Positions 10,209-21,804 of a stretch of 52,122 nucleotides of DNA are shown here, piece after piece. Position 1 is the first letter of the stretch. The number at the start of each line of letters is the position of its first letter. Both the position numbers and the translations under genes were made by a program. This DNA comes from Anthoceros angustus (taxonomy: Eukaryota; Streptophyta; Anthocerotopsida; Anthocerotales; Anthocerotaceae). The stretch is from positions 1,737,220-1,789,341 of the forward strand of contig MU008167.1 of the NCBI GenBank assembly GCA_010909165.1, read 5' to 3'. The notes under the pieces were generated by a model, which was given only the letters and a program-made list of their open reading frames with translations, ran no database searches and was not told the origin of the DNA.

Positions 10209-11990
10209 ATTCCTCTCTGTCACGAATATAATGGTGTTGAATCTCAATATGCTTCGTGCGCGCATGAAAGACGGATTAGCGACAAGAGCAATGGCGACAT
10301 ATTGTCACAATTAAGCAGCATTGGCCCTTCAGCTTCATATCCAAATCTTCACATAGCTTTCTTTCCCATTCGGCCTCTTTCGTGGCTTGAGTGAGTGCTT
10401 TGTACTCATTACATTGATAAGTGATATTGCAGCTTGTTTTCTACAAGACCAATTAACCATGGAGGCAAGAAAGCAATATGAGATACTTTTCGGTGTCGTG
10501 TCAGCCCAATCGCATCGACAAAGCATGTCGATGGCGGATGCTTCTTTCTGGAAGCGAGGCCATAATTTGGAGTACCCTTGAGGTGCGCTTGAGCAACAGC
10601 GGTGATCCTTTCACAATTCTCAGAACGAGCAATAGCATTTCTGATGTTGAGATATCGTGTCAGTGCGATTACTCAAGAACGTACCAACTCCCATATGATA
10701 AGGAATATTTTCCATCTCTTTCTTTTCTGATTGTGGCGGTAGCGGATAAGCTTAACACTCCGGTGTGGCCCGCCGTGCATTCTCCAAATTGAAGCGTTTT
10801 AACATACCACATATCTTCCTTGATGGAGATAGATAGCACCATGGTATCTCTATGTACATGCATACCAAGAATATATTTAACTTTGCGAGATCCTTCATCT
10901 CGAATTCTTTACTAAGGTCGACTTTAATCTTGTTAACTAGTTCAATATTGTTGCGAATAACTAAGTCATCAACATATAGTGCAACCAAGGAGCTGTCCTT
11001 GTGAGTACATAGATATTGGTGTAGCTTCACTTTGGATAAAACCTATCTTCTTGAGGTAAGAGTCCATTCTCTCATACCATAAGCGTGGGCTTTGCTTTGG
11101 TTAGTAAATAGAATGAATAAGTTTACACACCTTGTTTGGGTATTGCTCATCTTCATAGTCTTACGGTTGATCCATATAGATCTCTTCTTGCAGATGACCA
11201 TAAAGCGGTACAAACATCAAGTTGATAAATTTCAGTTAAGCTCGGCACATAAAGCCGAGCATTCTCGCAGGCGACCTTGACTACATGTGAATAAACCTTA
11301 TCGCCGATAGTCCACTCCCTCTTTGACTATAACCCTTAGCCACTAGTCTCGCCTTATAGCGAATCGAGGTTCAACCTCCACGGAATTTAGTTTGAGAACC
11401 ACTTGCATTTGTGATGGTTACGCCTTTAGGCAAGTTTACTAGAGTCCAAGTATTGTTTTGATAAGAGAATTATATTCATCATCAATAGCGAACTTCCACT
11501 TATTGCATCGGTCGAATATGCCTCTTGAAGAGTGAGAGGATCTCCCTACGAAGGGGCAACATTGAAGCGTTGAAATGACCTCGGCGGTGGTGGTGGCTTG
11601 ATTGAACTCTAAATCAAAGGGATCTCATTCCAAAGGTGTCTTGGTTGACGATGACGTGAAGGATATCTTCGCTGTTGGATCAAGTATTACGGGAGGGTGG
11701 AGGCGAGAATAGTCTCGGTCTTGTGGATTAAGAGCACCAAAGTCTTCTCTATTTTCATAAGGATTAACAATGGCTTGTTCATCTTCCCCCTCTCGAGTAG
11801 GAACTATAGGGATGGATGCTGCTTGAGGTGAAGAGGCCAGGGAGGGAGCAGAAGGTAGAAGACTAGAGTCGGGAAAACAAAGGGCTGAGTCAAAAACTCG
11901 TCCATAAGGTCACAGGTCGGAAGAAGCGATGTTATGCGAAGGAGCAGTAGAATCCATGGGCCTTGAGCAGCGGATGTTAACCCTAGAAAC
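10209..11990 (-). pseudogene. Copia-1 pol fragment, copy 2: RT and RNase H
   Basis: Second copy of 1984-3870. The RT core is cleaner here: an open frame at 10752-11030 reads HKDSSLVALYVDDLVI, then ELVNKIKVDLSKEFEMKDL. RNase H remains at about 10330-10600 but is badly broken (VNWSCRKQAAISL in one frame). Gag, protease and integrase core are absent, as in copy 1. Comparison of the two copies shows lost or gained bases at gctgg, actg and cag words, where a normal copia frame would be restored by small corrections. Confidence 0.86.
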
Positions 11991-13480
11991 AAAGGTTTCG
12001 AGGTTTTTGCAGGAAAGAGGAGCTCACATTCGGCCCACGGAGAGAAGCGGCTGATTCACAGGCCAAAGAGGTTGTATGAGTGAAAAAATTGTTTGAGGGC
12101 TCAGTTGTTCTACTTGGTGCAAGGAGGATGAAAATGCAAAGCAGGGGACTTGGGGAGGAAGGACCACAAACCTGGACAGCGTATGGCGGTCTGCAGTGGT
12201 GGTGACAAGGAGGAAAGAGACAACGAAGAAGATGAAGACGAAGACTTTTGCGGAAAATGGCAGCCACGATGATTGGAATGCATGCAACCCTAGCGATTAT
12301 TTTAGATTCGAGAAGCCACCCAAGCACGGTATGAAGTCTCAAATCATCGCATGAAGGATCTTTGTAGAGGGAAGACTTTTTGGAAGGGACAAGAGGTTTT
12401 TGAAACCGTGAGATCATGATTTCCTTTCGATTACTTGTAAGAAACCATAGGCGGCAAGGAAGTTTCGGATGGCGGCCAGCCGCGCCAACAAAGACCTTTT
12501 GTTTCATGGATTTTTGAATCAGAAGCGTTTTCAAGAAAAGGGTTTTAGCATGGTGCGATTAATCGTGGATTGCCATAATCGCATTTCGGAGCGATGTCTT
12601 TTTGTGAAGGGGTTTTTTGAAAGTGTGGAAGGGGTTCATATATTAATCCTTCTAGGATTATCATGTTCTTTGTTTAGGTCAATTTTAGTCTCGAGCTATA
12701 TATGTAGGGTTTTGTATTAGTCAATATCATTGAACCGTTGAGTTCCAAGTTGCAGCAAAATCTACAATTTGTTGTGCACTTGCTTGGGAACTTGGTGCGA
12801 GGCGAGATATGGCATCGGTGATGCTACGGCTCCATTTTGGACCCCAAGTCGTAGCGATGGGGGCCCGATATGGACACAACATTGTGGGAGAACCTCCAGC
12901 GAAGTTGTGGGCGAAGTGCTGTCCTCTACGCCATTGGCAAGCGCATTTCGAGCATGCGTGCACGGTACCGCGTACATGAGGTTGCCTCTTTTCTTGGAGG
13001 AGCATCTTGCAAAATTTAATGATCGGGGATGTGGAGTCGGTCCTGCTACAATGTGCGTTGTGGGCCCCGTTGAAGAGAGGCCTAGGAGCTCAAGGGTCGG
13101 AGATGGATTTGTCCTTCCTTCCACGGAGATATTGCGATTTATTTTGGTGCTGCGATCGAGCTTGAGGCGGAGTGCCTTGTGGGTTCCCGACACCACGTTC
13201 GCCACGGTGGCGGCTACATTGTTGTCGTGAGGCAGTCCAGGATGGGGAGGATCCAATGGTATCACTAGATTCTTGCATTTTCAATCTAGTGACCAAGACG
13301 TCTGAGGAGTTGCTCTTGGTCTGAACCCGACCGGGTTGGCGATCCCTACCGGAGTGTGCAAGTAGTAGGCGCGGATGGCGGGTTCAACATTTTTGTACTT
13401 CACCACGTTAGTGGGGTGAAGTTCGAGCCTCGATGTATAATGCGACTGGCGGGGCATATGTTTGATTACCTTTCAATGCG
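11991..13480. repeat. Repeat block E, copy 2
   Basis: Copy of 3871-5295 with the same TATA-like site (12696-12704), hairpin (13397-13422) and tggtatcac (13257-13265). No recognised protein. Confidence 0.45.
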
Positions 13481-13880
13481 GCGGCCATTTCGATCAACGA
13501 GCTTGATGCGCTCATCATCCACCAAGGGGCTCCACCTCGGTGAAGGACCAAAAGAAAAAGTGAACAATTTGGCGTGGCGAGATCGGTCCCAAGCCATCCC
13601 TTGTCGGAAACTCTGAGTTGAGAGTGAATCTTTTAATGCCCTTCAAACCCTATGCATTTGTCATTTGTGCTCGAATGCGGCCCTACTAACTTTTTGTTTA
13701 TGGCTGGTGTGGGACATGTGTGCAAGATGGGTGAGTTGAAAGATGCGGTTTTATCGGCATGGCCACAAAAGGATGTCGTAATGTGGAATGCCCTTGGATT
13801 TGGTCATGCAAAATGTGATGAGTGGCATCACACTACGTTTTGACAAGTTGAGGCACAAGGATGTGGTGAAAGGGAATGCC
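13481..13880 (+). pseudogene. PPR fragment, copy 2
   Basis: Begins with the divergent copy of 5296-5440, then from about 13652 an open frame (13652-13843) reads through VGHVCKMGELKDA and QKDVVMWNALGFGHAKC, a PPR helix pair. There is no start, signal peptide or remaining repeat array, so it is a fragment and cannot work as a PPR protein. Context (copia remnant on the left, minisatellite on the right) is the same as in copy 1. Confidence 0.72.
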
Positions 13881-13908
13881 TAAGGATCTAGCTCTTGTCG
13901 GAGTAGGT

Positions 13909-14066
13909 TGCGGATGCTTACGATGCTAAGGGAAGATGCTTAGGATGCTAAGGATGGATGATTAGGATGCTAAGGATGGATGATTAGGATGCTAAGGATG
14001 GATGATTAGGATGCTAAGGATGGATGATTAGGATGCTAAAAGGCAGATGCTGAGATGCTAAAGCGC
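13909..14066. repeat. 22-bp minisatellite, copy 2
   Basis: Four perfect 22-bp units starting at 13943, 13965, 13987 and 14009 with degenerate units on both sides. Same unit and same number as at 8191-8278. Confidence 0.9.
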
Positions 14067-14648
14067 TAAGGATGGTGGCGGTGGCTCCTCCCACAAAGCC
14101 AACATTATCCAACAAATTGTAAAGTTTCAAACATGAAAGACAAATCAAAAAGTAGTTTGAGTTATTTGAGTAGTCCAATACATTATATAATATTAAAAAT
14201 AATTTAGATTGATTGAAGAAATTCTTGTCACTTTAAATAATTTTCAATAATAAATTATGATTAATGATCCTTGATTATTTAATTATAGTTTGAATTTTGA
14301 AACCCAACATGCTCACATGTCCTAGTGCCATAGGGTGACATGTGTGGCGGTGTGGAGTGAAAAGTTTGGTCATCTAGGTAGGATATAGGAAAGTCGCATA
14401 GGTAGGAGGTTGGACCCGATTATGGCAGGATCGTGATTCGAGACGCGTCATATCGGGTAGGATGTTGGGAGGTCGGTGGTAGGAATGGGACTTTGAATTT
14501 TTCCAATAGGGTACTAACCCTTGAAACTCGTAGGCTAACTGTAGTTTTATAAGCAAAAGTCCTTGGACCTTGGTAGGTCGTGGTAGGAAAAAGTACCTTG
14601 ATCCTCGGAGGATGCGGTAGGTGACCCTTGGCCTTCGGGTAGGAAAAG
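14067..14648. other. Non-coding stretch, copy 2
   Basis: Copy of 8313-8925. Between 14105 and 14350 it agrees with copy 1 except at a few CG/CCG-bearing words. Nothing coding seen. Confidence 0.4.
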
Positions 14649-17600
14649 TTGGAGCGATTATTTCGAAGAGCAAGGAAGGCAACTTCCTTGGTCCTCGAAA
14701 TTCGAGCACATGCAGGAGGACTATATATGCAGCTAAAAGGGGCAGATATAGCAAATCAAGTTTTGAATGGAAGCACCGTCGATGGTGCCACGTGGCGGAC
14801 ATCGCGGTGGGCCGCAACTGGAGAAATCCCTACTAAAATCTGCATGTACCGGCAAAACCCTCAAGAAGGGGGTTTGGTCGCTTTGGGAAGTAAAGCGGAG
14901 GAGGCAGAGGGAGCAAGAGGCCGAGGCGAGCTGGAAGAAGGAGTTTCATGAGGGCGGTCTAGCGCGATTTCGGGAGAGGAGAAGGGAACCACCCATGTTT
15001 ACGGAGCAAGACGGCGAAGGCGTGAGGAGGCTTGTGACTTTTCTAAAGGAGGCGTGGCAGCGGTGGAGCCGAGGCTCTGCAAGAAGGCACGAGCTTAGAG
15101 AGCTGCAAGCGAGGAAGAGGCGAGTGGGTGCTAGGTGGTGTCCTGAATCCATCCATGCGAGGAGTGTCTTGGCGGTTGCGAGCCACAAGAGCGGAGGCCG
15201 GTGCCCGAGGGCGTCCGATCAAGTCATCCTAGAACGTGGAAGGTGCGCCATTTCAGCAAGCGTACTTGATACCGAGGCGCACAAAGGAGGAATCATCCCA
15301 TCGGCCCGTTCCAAGAATCAGTTTGAAAGCGACCATGGATATGTTCCTACGACCCAAGGAGGAAGTTTGGTCTCGTAATGGTTGGCGAGTTTCCATGTTC
15401 AAGGAGAGGAGTGGAATCTCTTAAGATTTGGTGGGATTGATCTGTCGCTAGGAAGACCTACATAGGCAATTCCACCTTATGATGATCTATGAGATGTCCA
15501 AGGGCAAGTTGGTAGATTGGGCAAGCATTCTCTATGAGCGGTGGTGGCTCATAGGAATCATTTGATGATGTGAGGAGGCCAAAATCGGTTTGTCTCCACC
15601 TTCCTAGTGCATCTATACCATAGGGAGGAGTTCTAGGAGGAGGAAGGCTGGAGGAAGCTAAGATAGAAGCTTCCTTGGTCCGAGTGGTGGAAGGAGCCAT
15701 CCATGGCGTGAGAGGACGAGGAGGTGAGCGGTCGACCATCCGGAAGAGACCACCACCCCACCCCACCAGCATGAAGCCTCGGGATCGGGAACCAAGAGCG
15801 ACAAGGGGAAGGAGAAGGGCATGGCGCCTCCTACGGAGAAGGTAGGAAAGGACTCGACCACCTACCATGGGGCTTCACATTGGTGGCGGTCACCACCACC
15901 AGGGGATGGCCGGTGGGACTACCTGAAGGAAAGCTCACAGGGAGGAGCTCTGACCTGGGAGAACAAGCTCCTACCAAAGGAGGAGACAGACGGGCTTGTC
16001 GCCATGGGAGTAGAGGGGCAAGGAGACCCGGAATGTTGGTGACCTACGCACAAGAGGAGGCAGGGAGGTGTGATGAGCACAGGAATCTTTCGGAGAATGG
16101 TTCACCGAGCTGTAGGAGATTGGACTAAAGCTAGTAGATGCCGTAGAAAGTTTGAGAAGCTGAAGTTCGTCTTGAACTTCTGGGATGTGAAGAAGGAGTT
16201 GGATGATGTGGACAAGAAGCTCATGGGAGCTCAAGAGAACCTCCAGAAGCAACACTCTATCGTGGACTTGGCCAAAGAGCGAGATAGACTCACCACAAAG
16301 TTGATGAATGTGTGGAAATGATAGACCAAGTCTTGGGGAGGAAGCCGGTTTAACCAAGAAGGCTGAGGAGATGGAAGCCGCCAAGAGTCGAGGCGGAAGA
16401 GCGTTTGAGGCGGCACTAGAAAGGGTAGGAGAAGTGAATCGAGAAAGGAGGCAGCCACACTACTAGCAAGGCCCGAAAGGACCTTGAAGATGAGAAGGAC
16501 CTCCTACAAAGAGATTGCTGGCCATGGACAAGCGAAAGGAATACTATAAAGGAAATCGTGGCCTAGCAAGTGAGAAATAGGAATGGGACAACGTGGCTAG
16601 AGGACTTGAGGGAGCTCCGCATCACAAGGGAACTCCACGGACCAGCGTATAGCAATCAAACCACCTTGCCAATGCCTACGGACGGAGGCAAGGAATTGTA
16701 GGAAGGAAGTGGACGGTTCGACACACCTAAAGGCGTTACAAGGTCTCGGGGAAGAACAAGCTAGAGCCCGGCGGCAGCCGGTGAAGGCGCAGTCGAAGCC
16801 AAGCAAAAGATGAAGAGAATTGGGAAGCTCACCTTGGAACTAGAAAGGCGGAGATCGAAGAGAGACCATGTAAATTGGCGGATATGGTTGAGTGGAAAGA
16901 ACGCGTCAACCCACTACAAGTCAAAATCATGGACACACAAAAGAGGGAAAGTTGAGTGGCCACTTACTACAACAACCTCCAGAAGCCATTGAGGAAAAAT
17001 ACAACGAGGAGGAAGAGGAGGCGGATCGCCATCCCTAACGCTGAGGGCATGCCAACTTTAAAACTTGGGCTGCTCCTCATTCGAAGAGGTTAGGCTGGAA
17101 TATCCCTTAATAGTGGTATCTAGGTAGAAAGTTTGAGGAAGCCGTGAGTTCGTCTTGAACTTGGGATGTGAAGAAGGAGTTGGATGATGTGGACAAGAAG
17201 CTCATGGGAGCTCAAGAGAACCTCCGAGAAGCAACACTCTCGTGGACTTGGCCAAAGAGCGAGATAGACTCACCACAAAGTTGATGAATGTGTGGAAATG
17301 ATAGACCAAGTCTTGGGGAGGAAGCCAGGTTTAACCAAGAAGAGGAGATGGAAGCCGCCAAGAGTCAGGTGAAGAGCGTTTGAGGCGGCACTAGAAAGGG
17401 TAGGAGAAGTGAATCGAGAAAGGAGGCAGCCACTACCACTAGCAAGGCAAAGGACCTTGAAGATGAGAAGGACCTCCTACAAAGAGATTGCTGGCCATGG
17501 ACAAGCGAAAGGAATACTATAAAGAAATGATGGCCTAGCAAGTGAGAAAGCAGAATGGGACAACGTGGCTAGAGGACTTAGGGAGCTCGCATCACAAGGG

Positions 17601-18064
17601 AACTCCGGACCAGCGATAGCAATCAAACCACCTTGCCAATGCCTACGGACGGAGGCAAGGAATTGTAGGAAGGAAGTCTTGTGGTTCGACACACCTAAAG
17701 GCGACAAGCTCTCGTGGAAGAAGAACAAGCTAGAGCCACGCAGCGTAGCGCTTGGTGGCCAAGCAAAAGATGAAGAGATTGGGAAGCTCACCTTGGGGCT
17801 AGAAAGGCGGAGATCGAAGAGAGACCATTTATGTGAAGGTGGCGAGATATGGTTGAGTGGAAAGAACGCGTCAACCCACTACAAGTCAAAATCATGGACA
17901 CACAAAAGAGGGAAAGTTGCAGAGTGGCCACTTACAACAACCTCCTGGAAGCCATTGAGGAAAAATACAACGAGGAGGAAGAGGAGACGGATCTGGCCAT
18001 CCTAACGCCTGAGGGCATGCCAACTTTAAAACTTGGGCTGCTCCTCATTCGAAGAGGTTAGGCT
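14649..18064 (+). pseudogene. DW-motif ORF family, copy 2 with coiled-coil tail
   Basis: Longer copy of the 8926-9991 ORF. The N-terminal part (14649-15380) repeats MERLFRRARKATSLVLEI. KLVDWASILYERWW falls at about 15500-15545. A charged, proline-containing linker (15700-16080) leads to a coiled coil from about 16150 (WDVKKELDDVDKKLMGAQEN, LAKERDRLTTKLM, then EDEKDLLQR). The last frame ends EGMPTLKLGLLLIRRG and a stop at 18061. Several frameshifts are needed, so it is called broken. The globular-plus-coiled-coil plan is like the ORF at 33421-35579. Function unknown; gag-like particle assembly is one possibility. Confidence 0.6.
16143..17123 (+). repeat. 0.97-kb tandem duplication, first unit
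   Basis: The coiled-coil half of the ORF is present twice in a row: 981 bp here and 968 bp at 17124-18091. Both units start at gtagaaag, which also follows the second unit (18092-18099). The 8-base match at each edge is what a microhomology-mediated or unequal-exchange duplication leaves behind. Confidence 0.85.
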
Positions 18065-18091
18065 GGAATATCCCTTAATAGTGGTATCTAG
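17124..18091 (+). repeat. 0.97-kb tandem duplication, second unit
   Basis: Second copy of 16143-17123. Its final part gives the cleaner open frame (17849-18061: MVEWKERVNPLQVK, then NNLLEAIEEKYNEEEEE). Confidence 0.85.
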
Positions 18092-18320
18092 GTAGAAAGG
18101 GATTTCTCTGGTAACCCCTTTTTGCACACGGACTTCCGCAAACCCTAAATTGCATGCTAAAAAATCCGCAATAAAAACGGCCATTTTGAAGAGTCTAGGT
18201 CTTATATACGCGTGCACAAACGTATTTGATTTTAAACTTTATCCAATTCTTAGCCTTCCTAAAAGAAGGTCATTCTCACAATCGCACGTGTGCAAACATT
18301 TAGAGTTCTTGGGGCTTGTG
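18092..18320. other. Short unassigned stretch
   Basis: AT-rich after the ORF stop, with ggtaacccc and aaaccctaaa words. It is not repeated in the window. No gene seen. Confidence 0.3.
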
Positions 18321-18909
18321 ATTCTAGTGCAAGTTTGTTTGCAAGACCAACCTTTCACTCGAACCACCAATCATAAGACTATACTCTCGCTTTGGGAATT
18401 CTACAGGACTTTGTTTCTTATACATTGGGACAATAATATCTTCGTTGACCAGATGCTCTTGATCCGTGCAAGGCGAGAAGAGGGTGGTATGGGCTTGAGG
18501 AGCTTCTCCTATGGTGGAGTAAGCCTCATACATGATTGTTCCCCAATCCGACGGCTCCTCTTACAATCTTCCACAAGAATTGTAAGAAGTTGGTCAAATA
18601 AGAGGTGCTGATAATTTACTAACCCCAAGACAATTTTGGAGAAGAGCATCCACTTGAGCTCCTCGATGTTCTCCGCCTTCCAGCTTTTGGTTTTGGCCTT
18701 CATCCCTCCATCGATGAGGTCCAAAACCTCCTGATGTATGTAAACAACGTAGCTTTCCTCCTCGTCTTCCATACACTGACGATGCTCGATTGTCCAACAG
18801 CGGGGACCAGTCCTAGCATTCCTCTCGCAACGCGGGCTGCCTCGATTGGTGAAGATTGACATAGCATTCTTCAATCAGCTCTAAATTGGTGTAGGCCCAT
18901 TGGTGGCCA
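18321..18909 (-). pseudogene. YGR/DW ORF family, minus-strand fragment (pre-insertion locus)
   Basis: Minus-strand reading gives ERNARTGPRCWTIEHRQCME, DGGMKAKTKSWKAENIEELK, KIVLGLVNYQHLL and SDWGTIMYEAYSTIGEAPQ. These match in order the plus-strand ORF at 33486-34160 (NARTDPGCWTAQHIRQVYGR, SDWGMVMYDVY) and the minus-strand copy at 42440-42960. The upstream part of the gene was separated by insertion of element C at 18,914: the sequence resumes at 31796. Frames are broken. Function unknown. Confidence 0.65.
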
Positions 18910-18914
18910 TACAC
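18910..18914. repeat. Target-site duplication TACAC, left copy
   Basis: TACAC precedes the TGTGGAACG start of element C and is repeated after its last base (31791-31795). The related uninterrupted locus at about 42881-42930 reads ggccatacacccatccaa with a single TACAC, as an empty site should. Confidence 0.88.
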
Positions 18915-19865
18915 TGTGGAACGCAAAAGTTTGGGCAACCAGCCCAAAAGAGCCCAACGAACAAGTTTGATTTTTTGGCTAGGAACGATTGAAGAGGAGC
19001 ATGAGAAATTTTAGAATCTTGAAGCTGAGTTGTAGGATATTGTTAGGAAGGCGAAGAGGATATCCGAGGAAGAAGAACGGGTCAAAACGACCCCGTGCAA
19101 GGCGTAATGGCAGTCAGGGCGGTGGTGGCACTACCGTCAGTGGGCGCCACACCACGTCGGTAGGTCGAGAGGAAGGCACTACCGGTAGGTGGCGATCTTG
19201 GACAAAAGGGAAATTAGGATAGGGAGATATCCACTATATATGCCCACCAATAGTGGACTAGATAAATGGGTCGAATAGGAAATTAAAAGCTAGATTGGGC
19301 CGTTAGGAAACTAGGGGAAATAGTATCTTAGTATAAGAGGAATTGGGAAACTCCAATCAAGCTGTAGAAAAGGTGCCACGTGGTGCATATCCAAGGCGAG
19401 TAGATTGGTAGTTACCATTCCTAACCCCAAGTTATCTTTATAATCTGCTGCATGTGTGTAGGAGGTCACAACTTGAAGGTGAGGAAGCGCCAACACTGCA
19501 GGAAGGCGCCGCCACACCAAGAGTCAGAGAAGAGACACGGTGACACGTACGTGCGCAGTGCGGATAGAGAAGAGGCGCGAGCTAGGCAGTAGAGGAGGAA
19601 AATAGGCAAGACAAGTAGGGGTGCAACAAGAGAAGAAGAAGGAAGGAAAGGGCCGGGGTGGAAGGAAGAAGGCAATGCTTGCCCAAGCCCAAAGGAGTGT
19701 TGGGAAGAGCAAGGCATGTCAAAATTGAAGAGAAATTGCGGAGAAGGGACTCTCAACTTGCTGGAGAAGATGTAAGAATCCGTGAAACGCCCTTAGAGAA
19801 TTCCTTCTTTCGAAATCACAGCAATTGGAAACTCGTGCTGGAAAAGCAAGGGTATAAGAGCTAGG

Positions 19866-20280
19866 GGTGTGAGCAAGGGCGAGGTCAAGGCCGGGTGTGT
19901 GTGTGGAAATTGCAAGGAGTGGAAGGTTCTTGGCATCCATTCGAGATTGTCCATCTCGAGGCCAAGCATGGAAAGACCATTGCCTTTTATGTTGAAGAAG
20001 ACACTGGAGGACAGGCATCGTCAAGCGCTGCAGCATCAAGGCTGGAGGACTCTGCGAAGGAAGAGGAGGAAGTAGTGGTAGAACCCGAGGGGTTGTGGGA
20101 GGAGGAGGAAACCTCCATGAGCGAGCCCCAGAGGAGCTCAAGAGATGCAGCGGATAGGGCCAAATGGTGTATAGGGGACGCCTACCATGGTAGGTGCACA
20201 CCCTACCGTGATAGGAACAACACGTACAAGGGTGAGTGGGGTACCCACTATAGCCCGGTACCCAAAGACCGGTGGTAGGC
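19866..20280 (+). pseudogene. LTR-embedded ORF 1 relic (unknown)
   Basis: The open frame at 19895-20278 reads HPFEIVHLEAKHGKTIAFYV followed by an acidic tail (KEEEEVVVEPEGLWEEEE) and SEPQRSSRDAADRAKW. The 3' LTR keeps the same text at 27619-27895 with small frame changes. The minus-strand LTR near 42360-42310 has a related FEIIHLQGK segment. No known family recognised. The conserved core and acidic tail look like real former coding sequence inside an LTR. Confidence 0.5.
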
Positions 20281-20616
20281 AGCCCTGGTAGGTGGGCAGC
20301 CTCTGGCGGAGGAAGGAATTGGAGTGCCTAGCACATGTTGCGGGTGAAGGCCACAAGGCGAAGGATGAAGAAGAGAGAAGAGCTGGAGTTATGGAATGCT
20401 AGTCATTTGCAAGAGGAGGCCATGGCGGTCAAGCATGTGGAAGTACTTGCAGTGGAGTAATGATGTGAGGATGGCATGATAGGGCCGTGTCGAACTAGGA
20501 GAGGCCATGGCTGAATTTACAGCTGGGCTGCAAGATGGAGGTGGCGCACAGGGTAGTATTGCGGATGGGCTGCAATATGGTGAAGGAATCGCAATGGGGT
20601 GTGCATCATGAAGGCA

Positions 20617-21076
20617 AAATTCGCAGCTGCAAGTAGGTGTGAAGGAGGTCGTTGTGGTGGCGAGGAGAATTGGGCAGCAAGGTAGGCTGATTCGAGAGTT
20701 GGTCAAGGAGTTCGCTAAGGAGAAATGTGGAGAAGGAGCTTGGTGAGGAGTTCAATAATGAAACAAATGTATGCAAAAAGATATGCACAAGGGAACTTGG
20801 TGTGTTGGATGTGGATATAAGAACTCGAGTTAAGCGTCCTTGGGCGGATCAGCGCGGATGGGGTGCCTTTTGTGTGAGGAGTATGAGCTTATATTTGCAA
20901 AAGACACAAGGGAGCTGATTGGGAAAGTTCTTAGTAGGGGAGTTGCAGCACGCATTTTGGTGAGGATTGAGCTTTTTCCTTGGGTTTTGATGGTAGGATG
21001 GTCTCTATGGGCGCCTAGGGCCAAGGAGATGCAGGAATGTTGCTCTTGCACAAGAGCTGAAGGATTGATGACTTAA
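20617..21076 (+). pseudogene. LTR-embedded ORF 2 relic (unknown)
   Basis: Joining nearby frames gives VARRIGQQGRLIRELVKEFA, ELGEEFNNET, KELGVLD, RVKRPWADQ, then CEYELIFAKDTREL and a long tail to a stop at 21074. The 3' LTR copy has RIGQQGRLIRELVKEFAKEK through ELGVLDICIRTPVKRPWADQ in one frame (28410-28631). Helical, charged N-terminal part; hydrophobic stretch LFPWVLMVGWSLW near the end. Family not recognised. Both LTRs preserve it, but they derive from one template, so that alone is not proof of selection. Confidence 0.5.
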
Positions 21077-21702
21077 GAGCCTTCTTGGTGCAAACCAACT
21101 AGGGTCTTGAATTTGTGCAAGATGGATGGAAAAGGATCCTTAGATTCATGGTGGGGATTGATGGCTACGATAGAAATTAGAGGTTATGGCTGGTGTGCAA
21201 ATAATGGATGGGATATGGCCACATGCTTGCAGAACCACTCAAATCTATGGCTGCAATTTAGGAGCTCTGCTATAATTGTCGCATGAGAAGACCGGAGCTG
21301 TCTAAAAGTGCAGGAGTGAGCTAGAGCTTGTGTGTGCCCTCCCTGTGTGTGCCTTCTTAAGAGTGATGCCGCCATCTCCTCTTGGTGTTCTCTTTTCTTG
21401 TGGCATCAATTTCTTGGGTCTTGGTGCCTTGGCTTGGTTTTGAGAGTGAATTTCTTCTAAGAGAGGGATGTCCTTAGTGTTCTTGGTGCTTAGCTTGGTG
21501 TTTGTTCTCCTCATGGGATTGCTAAGAGCCAAGCTGCAAGGATGAGGCTGGTTCGGAGGAAGCCGTGTGGATGCCGTGAAGGGTTTCAAGGCCAAGAAAC
21601 CCCAACTCATGAAGCGCATGGTGGTAGTTTGGAGTGTAAACCCATTGCCAAAAATATTGGATGGCATGGTGTGTGGAGGCCTACAATAATTGTGAAGAGG
21701 AG

Positions 21703-21804
21703 GAGGTTGTATGTGGAAGGCCTCCTATAAGAGGAGGAGGTTGTATGTGGAAGGCCTCCTATAAGAGGAGGAGGTTGTATGTGGAAGGCCTCCTATAAGA
21801 GGAG
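21703..21804 (+). repeat. Three tandem 34-bp TATA-bearing units in 5' LTR only
   Basis: Units at 21703, 21737 and 21771 each contain ggttgtatgtgg and cctcctataagagg. The same unit occurs once at the presumed core promoter (23164-23197; 30900-30933 in the 3' LTR; reverse-complement at about 39961-39999; variant at 36601). The 3' LTR lacks the tandem copies and has unrelated sequence there (29470-29640). Confidence 0.85.

Noticed and set aside
11983-12534. 183-aa minus-strand ORF as a real gene
   Set aside because: No recognisable domain, it lies in repeat block E, and copy 1 of the block does not keep the frame.
14767-15378. 203-aa ORF as an independent intact gene
   Set aside because: It is one frame within the longer broken DW-motif ORF, and copy 1 (8926-9991) does not preserve it as a single frame.
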